A stretch of 64,000 nt of DNA from Streptomyces sp. NBC_00178 (GTDB taxonomy: Bacteria > Actinomycetota > Actinomycetes > Streptomycetales > Streptomycetaceae), in the NCBI RefSeq assembly GCF_036206005.1, contig NZ_CP108143.1:2542001-2606000 (forward strand). The letters run 5' to 3'. Below are positions 62,467 through 64,000 of the stretch, piece by piece. The position numbers and the translations under genes are program-made. The stretch's first letter is position 1; each line of letters begins with the position of its first letter. The notes beneath the pieces were generated by a model. It worked only from the letters and a program-made list of their open reading frames with translations, was not told where the DNA came from and searched no databases.

Positions 62467-63966
62467 TCAGTGGTTGCGGGGGAAACCGAGGTCCACGCCG
62501 GCTGGGGCGTCGGCCGGGTCGGGCCAGCGGGTGGTGACCACCTTGCCGCGCGTGTAGAAGTGCACGCCGTCGTTGCCGTAGATGTGGTGGTCGCCGAAGA
62601 GGGAGTCCTTCCAGCCACCGAAGGAGTGGTAGCCGACGGGCACCGGGATCGGCACGTTGACGCCGACCATGCCCGCCTCGATCTCAAGCTGGAAGCGGCG
62701 GGCCGCACCGCCGTCGCGGGTGAAGATCGCCGTGCCGTTGCCGAACGGCGAGGCGTTCATCAGGGCGACGCCGTCCTCGTAGGTGTCGACGCGCAGGACG
62801 CACAGGACGGGGCCGAAGATCTCGTCGCGGTAGGCGTCGGAGTCGGTGGAGACGTTGTCCAGGAGGGACAGGCCGATCCAGTGGCCGTCCTCGAAGCCCT
62901 CGACGGTGTGCCCGGTGCCGTCCAGCACGACGTCGGCGCCCTGCGCGGCCGCCCCGGTGACGTAGGAGGCGACCTTGTCCCGGTGGGCGGCGGTGATCAG
63001 CGGTCCCATCTCGGAGGCGGGGTCCGTGCCGGGACCGATGGTGATCTTCTCGGCGCGCTCGCGGATCCTGGTCACCAGCTCGTCGGCGATCGAACGCACG
63101 GCGACGACCGCCGAGATGGCCATGCAGCGCTCACCCGCGGAGCCGTACGCGGCCGACACGGCGGCGTCGGCCGCCGCGTCGAGGTCGGCGTCGGGGAGGA
63201 CCAGCATGTGGTTCTTGGCGCCGCCGAGCGCCTGGACCCGCTTGCCGTTGGCGGAGGCCGTGGCATGGATGTACCGGGCGATGGGGGTGGAGCCGACGAA
63301 GGACACGGCGGCCACGTCCGGGTGGTTGAGGAGCCCGTCCACGGCGACCTTGTCCCCGTGCACGACGTTGAGCACGCCGTCGGGCAGGCCCGCCTCGGCG
63401 GCCAGCTCGGCCAGCAGGTTGGCGGCCGACGGGTCCTTCTCGCTGGGCTTCAGGACGAAGGTGTTGCCGCAGGCGATGGCCAGCGGGAACATCCACATCG
63501 GCACCATGGCCGGGAAGTTGAACGGGGTGATGCCCGCGACGACGCCGAGCGGCTGGCGGATCGAGGAGACGTCGACCTTGCTGGACACCTGGGTGGACAG
63601 CTCGCCCTTGAGCTGCGTGGTGATGCCGCAGGCCAGCTCGACGATCTCCAGACCGCGGGCCACCTCCCCGAGGGCGTCCGAGTGCACCTTGCCGTGCTCG
63701 GCGGTGATCAGCGCGGCGATGTCGTCGCGGCGTGCGTCGAGCAGGGCGCGGTAGCGGAAGAGGACGGCGGTGCGCGCGGAGAGCGAGGAGGTGCCCCAGC
63801 TCTCGTACGCGGTCCTCGCGGCGGCGACCGCGGCGTCGACCTCCTCGGTGGAGGCGAGCGCGACCCGGGTGGTGACGGCTCCGGTCGCGGGATCGGTGAC
63901 CGGACCGTGGTTGCCCGACGTGCCCTCGACGGTCCTGCCACCGATCCAGTGGTTGACGGTCTTCAT
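62467..63966 (-). CDS. mmsA: methylmalonate-semialdehyde dehydrogenase (CoA-acylating)
   Basis: This 499-residue aldehyde dehydrogenase converts (methyl)malonate semialdehyde plus CoA and NAD+ to propionyl- or acetyl-CoA in valine, pyrimidine or inositol breakdown. Catalytic Cys281 (GSAGERCMAIS) is present. ALGGAKNH stands where ordinary ALDHs carry the general-base Glu loop, the mark of the CoA-acylating branch. ATG 63966 is chosen because AAGGAG lies 9 bases upstream; the GTG at 63984 would place that site inside the gene. The upstream region runs off the window edge, so operon partners are not visible. Confidence 0.92.
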   Translation of the reverse strand: MKTVNHWIGGRTVEGTSGNHGPVTDPATGAVTTRVALASTEEVDAAVAAARTAYESWGTSSLSARTAVLFRYRALLDARRDDIAALITAEHGKVHSDALGEVARGLEIVELACGITTQLKGELSTQVSSKVDVSSIRQPLGVVAGITPFNFPAMVPMWMFPLAIACGNTFVLKPSEKDPSAANLLAELAAEAGLPDGVLNVVHGDKVAVDGLLNHPDVAAVSFVGSTPIARYIHATASANGKRVQALGGAKNHMLVLPDADLDAAADAAVSAAYGSAGERCMAISAVVAVRSIADELVTRIRERAEKITIGPGTDPASEMGPLITAAHRDKVASYVTGAAAQGADVVLDGTGHTVEGFEDGHWIGLSLLDNVSTDSDAYRDEIFGPVLCVLRVDTYEDGVALMNASPFGNGTAIFTRDGGAARRFQLEIEAGMVGVNVPIPVPVGYHSFGGWKDSLFGDHHIYGNDGVHFYTRGKVVTTRWPDPADAPAGVDLGFPRNH

Positions 63967-64000
63967 GACAGGGGTCTCCTTCACAGGTGGCGGCGTCGGG

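Overview
The window is high-GC chromosomal DNA from a streptomycete. The evidence is the extreme third-position GC of every real gene, frequent GTG and TTG starts, GGAGG-type ribosome binding sites, and recognisable Streptomyces gene sets (csnR-K, dynA/dynB, ssbB). I see no insertion sequence, phage gene, CRISPR array or conjugative element. Gene order looks like a conserved core segment of a Streptomyces chromosome, with accessory-type insertions towards the right end.

Left part (1-13.2 kb): the 5' part of malQ runs off the left edge, preceded by a small repeat-bearing ORF. Next come a secreted GH84 glycosidase, an HNH nuclease and an MscS channel. The chitosan-oligosaccharide uptake operon csnR-E-F-G-H-K follows, with a promoter and a 13-bp CsnR operator just upstream.

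Centre-left (13.4-24.2 kb): the most interesting block is a seven-gene co-oriented locus built around the kinase PknG. It encodes a four-helix membrane protein (GlnX type), an amino-acid binding protein (GlnH type), an unknown alpha-helical cytosolic protein, PknG, a PP2C phosphatase, a von Willebrand A protein and an FHA protein. PknG, the phosphatase and the FHA protein each carry two zinc-ribbon-like cysteine modules. The layout suggests a complete sense-phosphorylate-dephosphorylate-read circuit for extracellular amino acids, larger than the glnX-glnH-pknG set known from mycobacteria and corynebacteria.

Middle (24.2-42.4 kb): a near-flawless 50-bp palindrome precedes glbO. Then come two giant FtsX-type permeases with their ATPase and a helix-turn-helix-less TPR regulator-like gene with no clear stop. 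A minus-strand series follows: ettA, a thioesterase, an unknown protein, a thioester-domain surface protein with a sortase motif, ssbB, and the sporulation dynamins dynA and dynB.

Right part (42.7-64 kb): tRNA-Arg(TCT), a sedolisin-Kelch secreted protease, a phosphoribosyltransferase/hydrolase fusion, a GNAT gene, a rhamnose ABC transporter with mutarotase under LacI-type operators, a vWA lipoprotein, a membrane protein fusing an S15-like hydrolase to an ABC ATPase with its partner permease, a second GNAT, a DUF4291 protein and mmsA.
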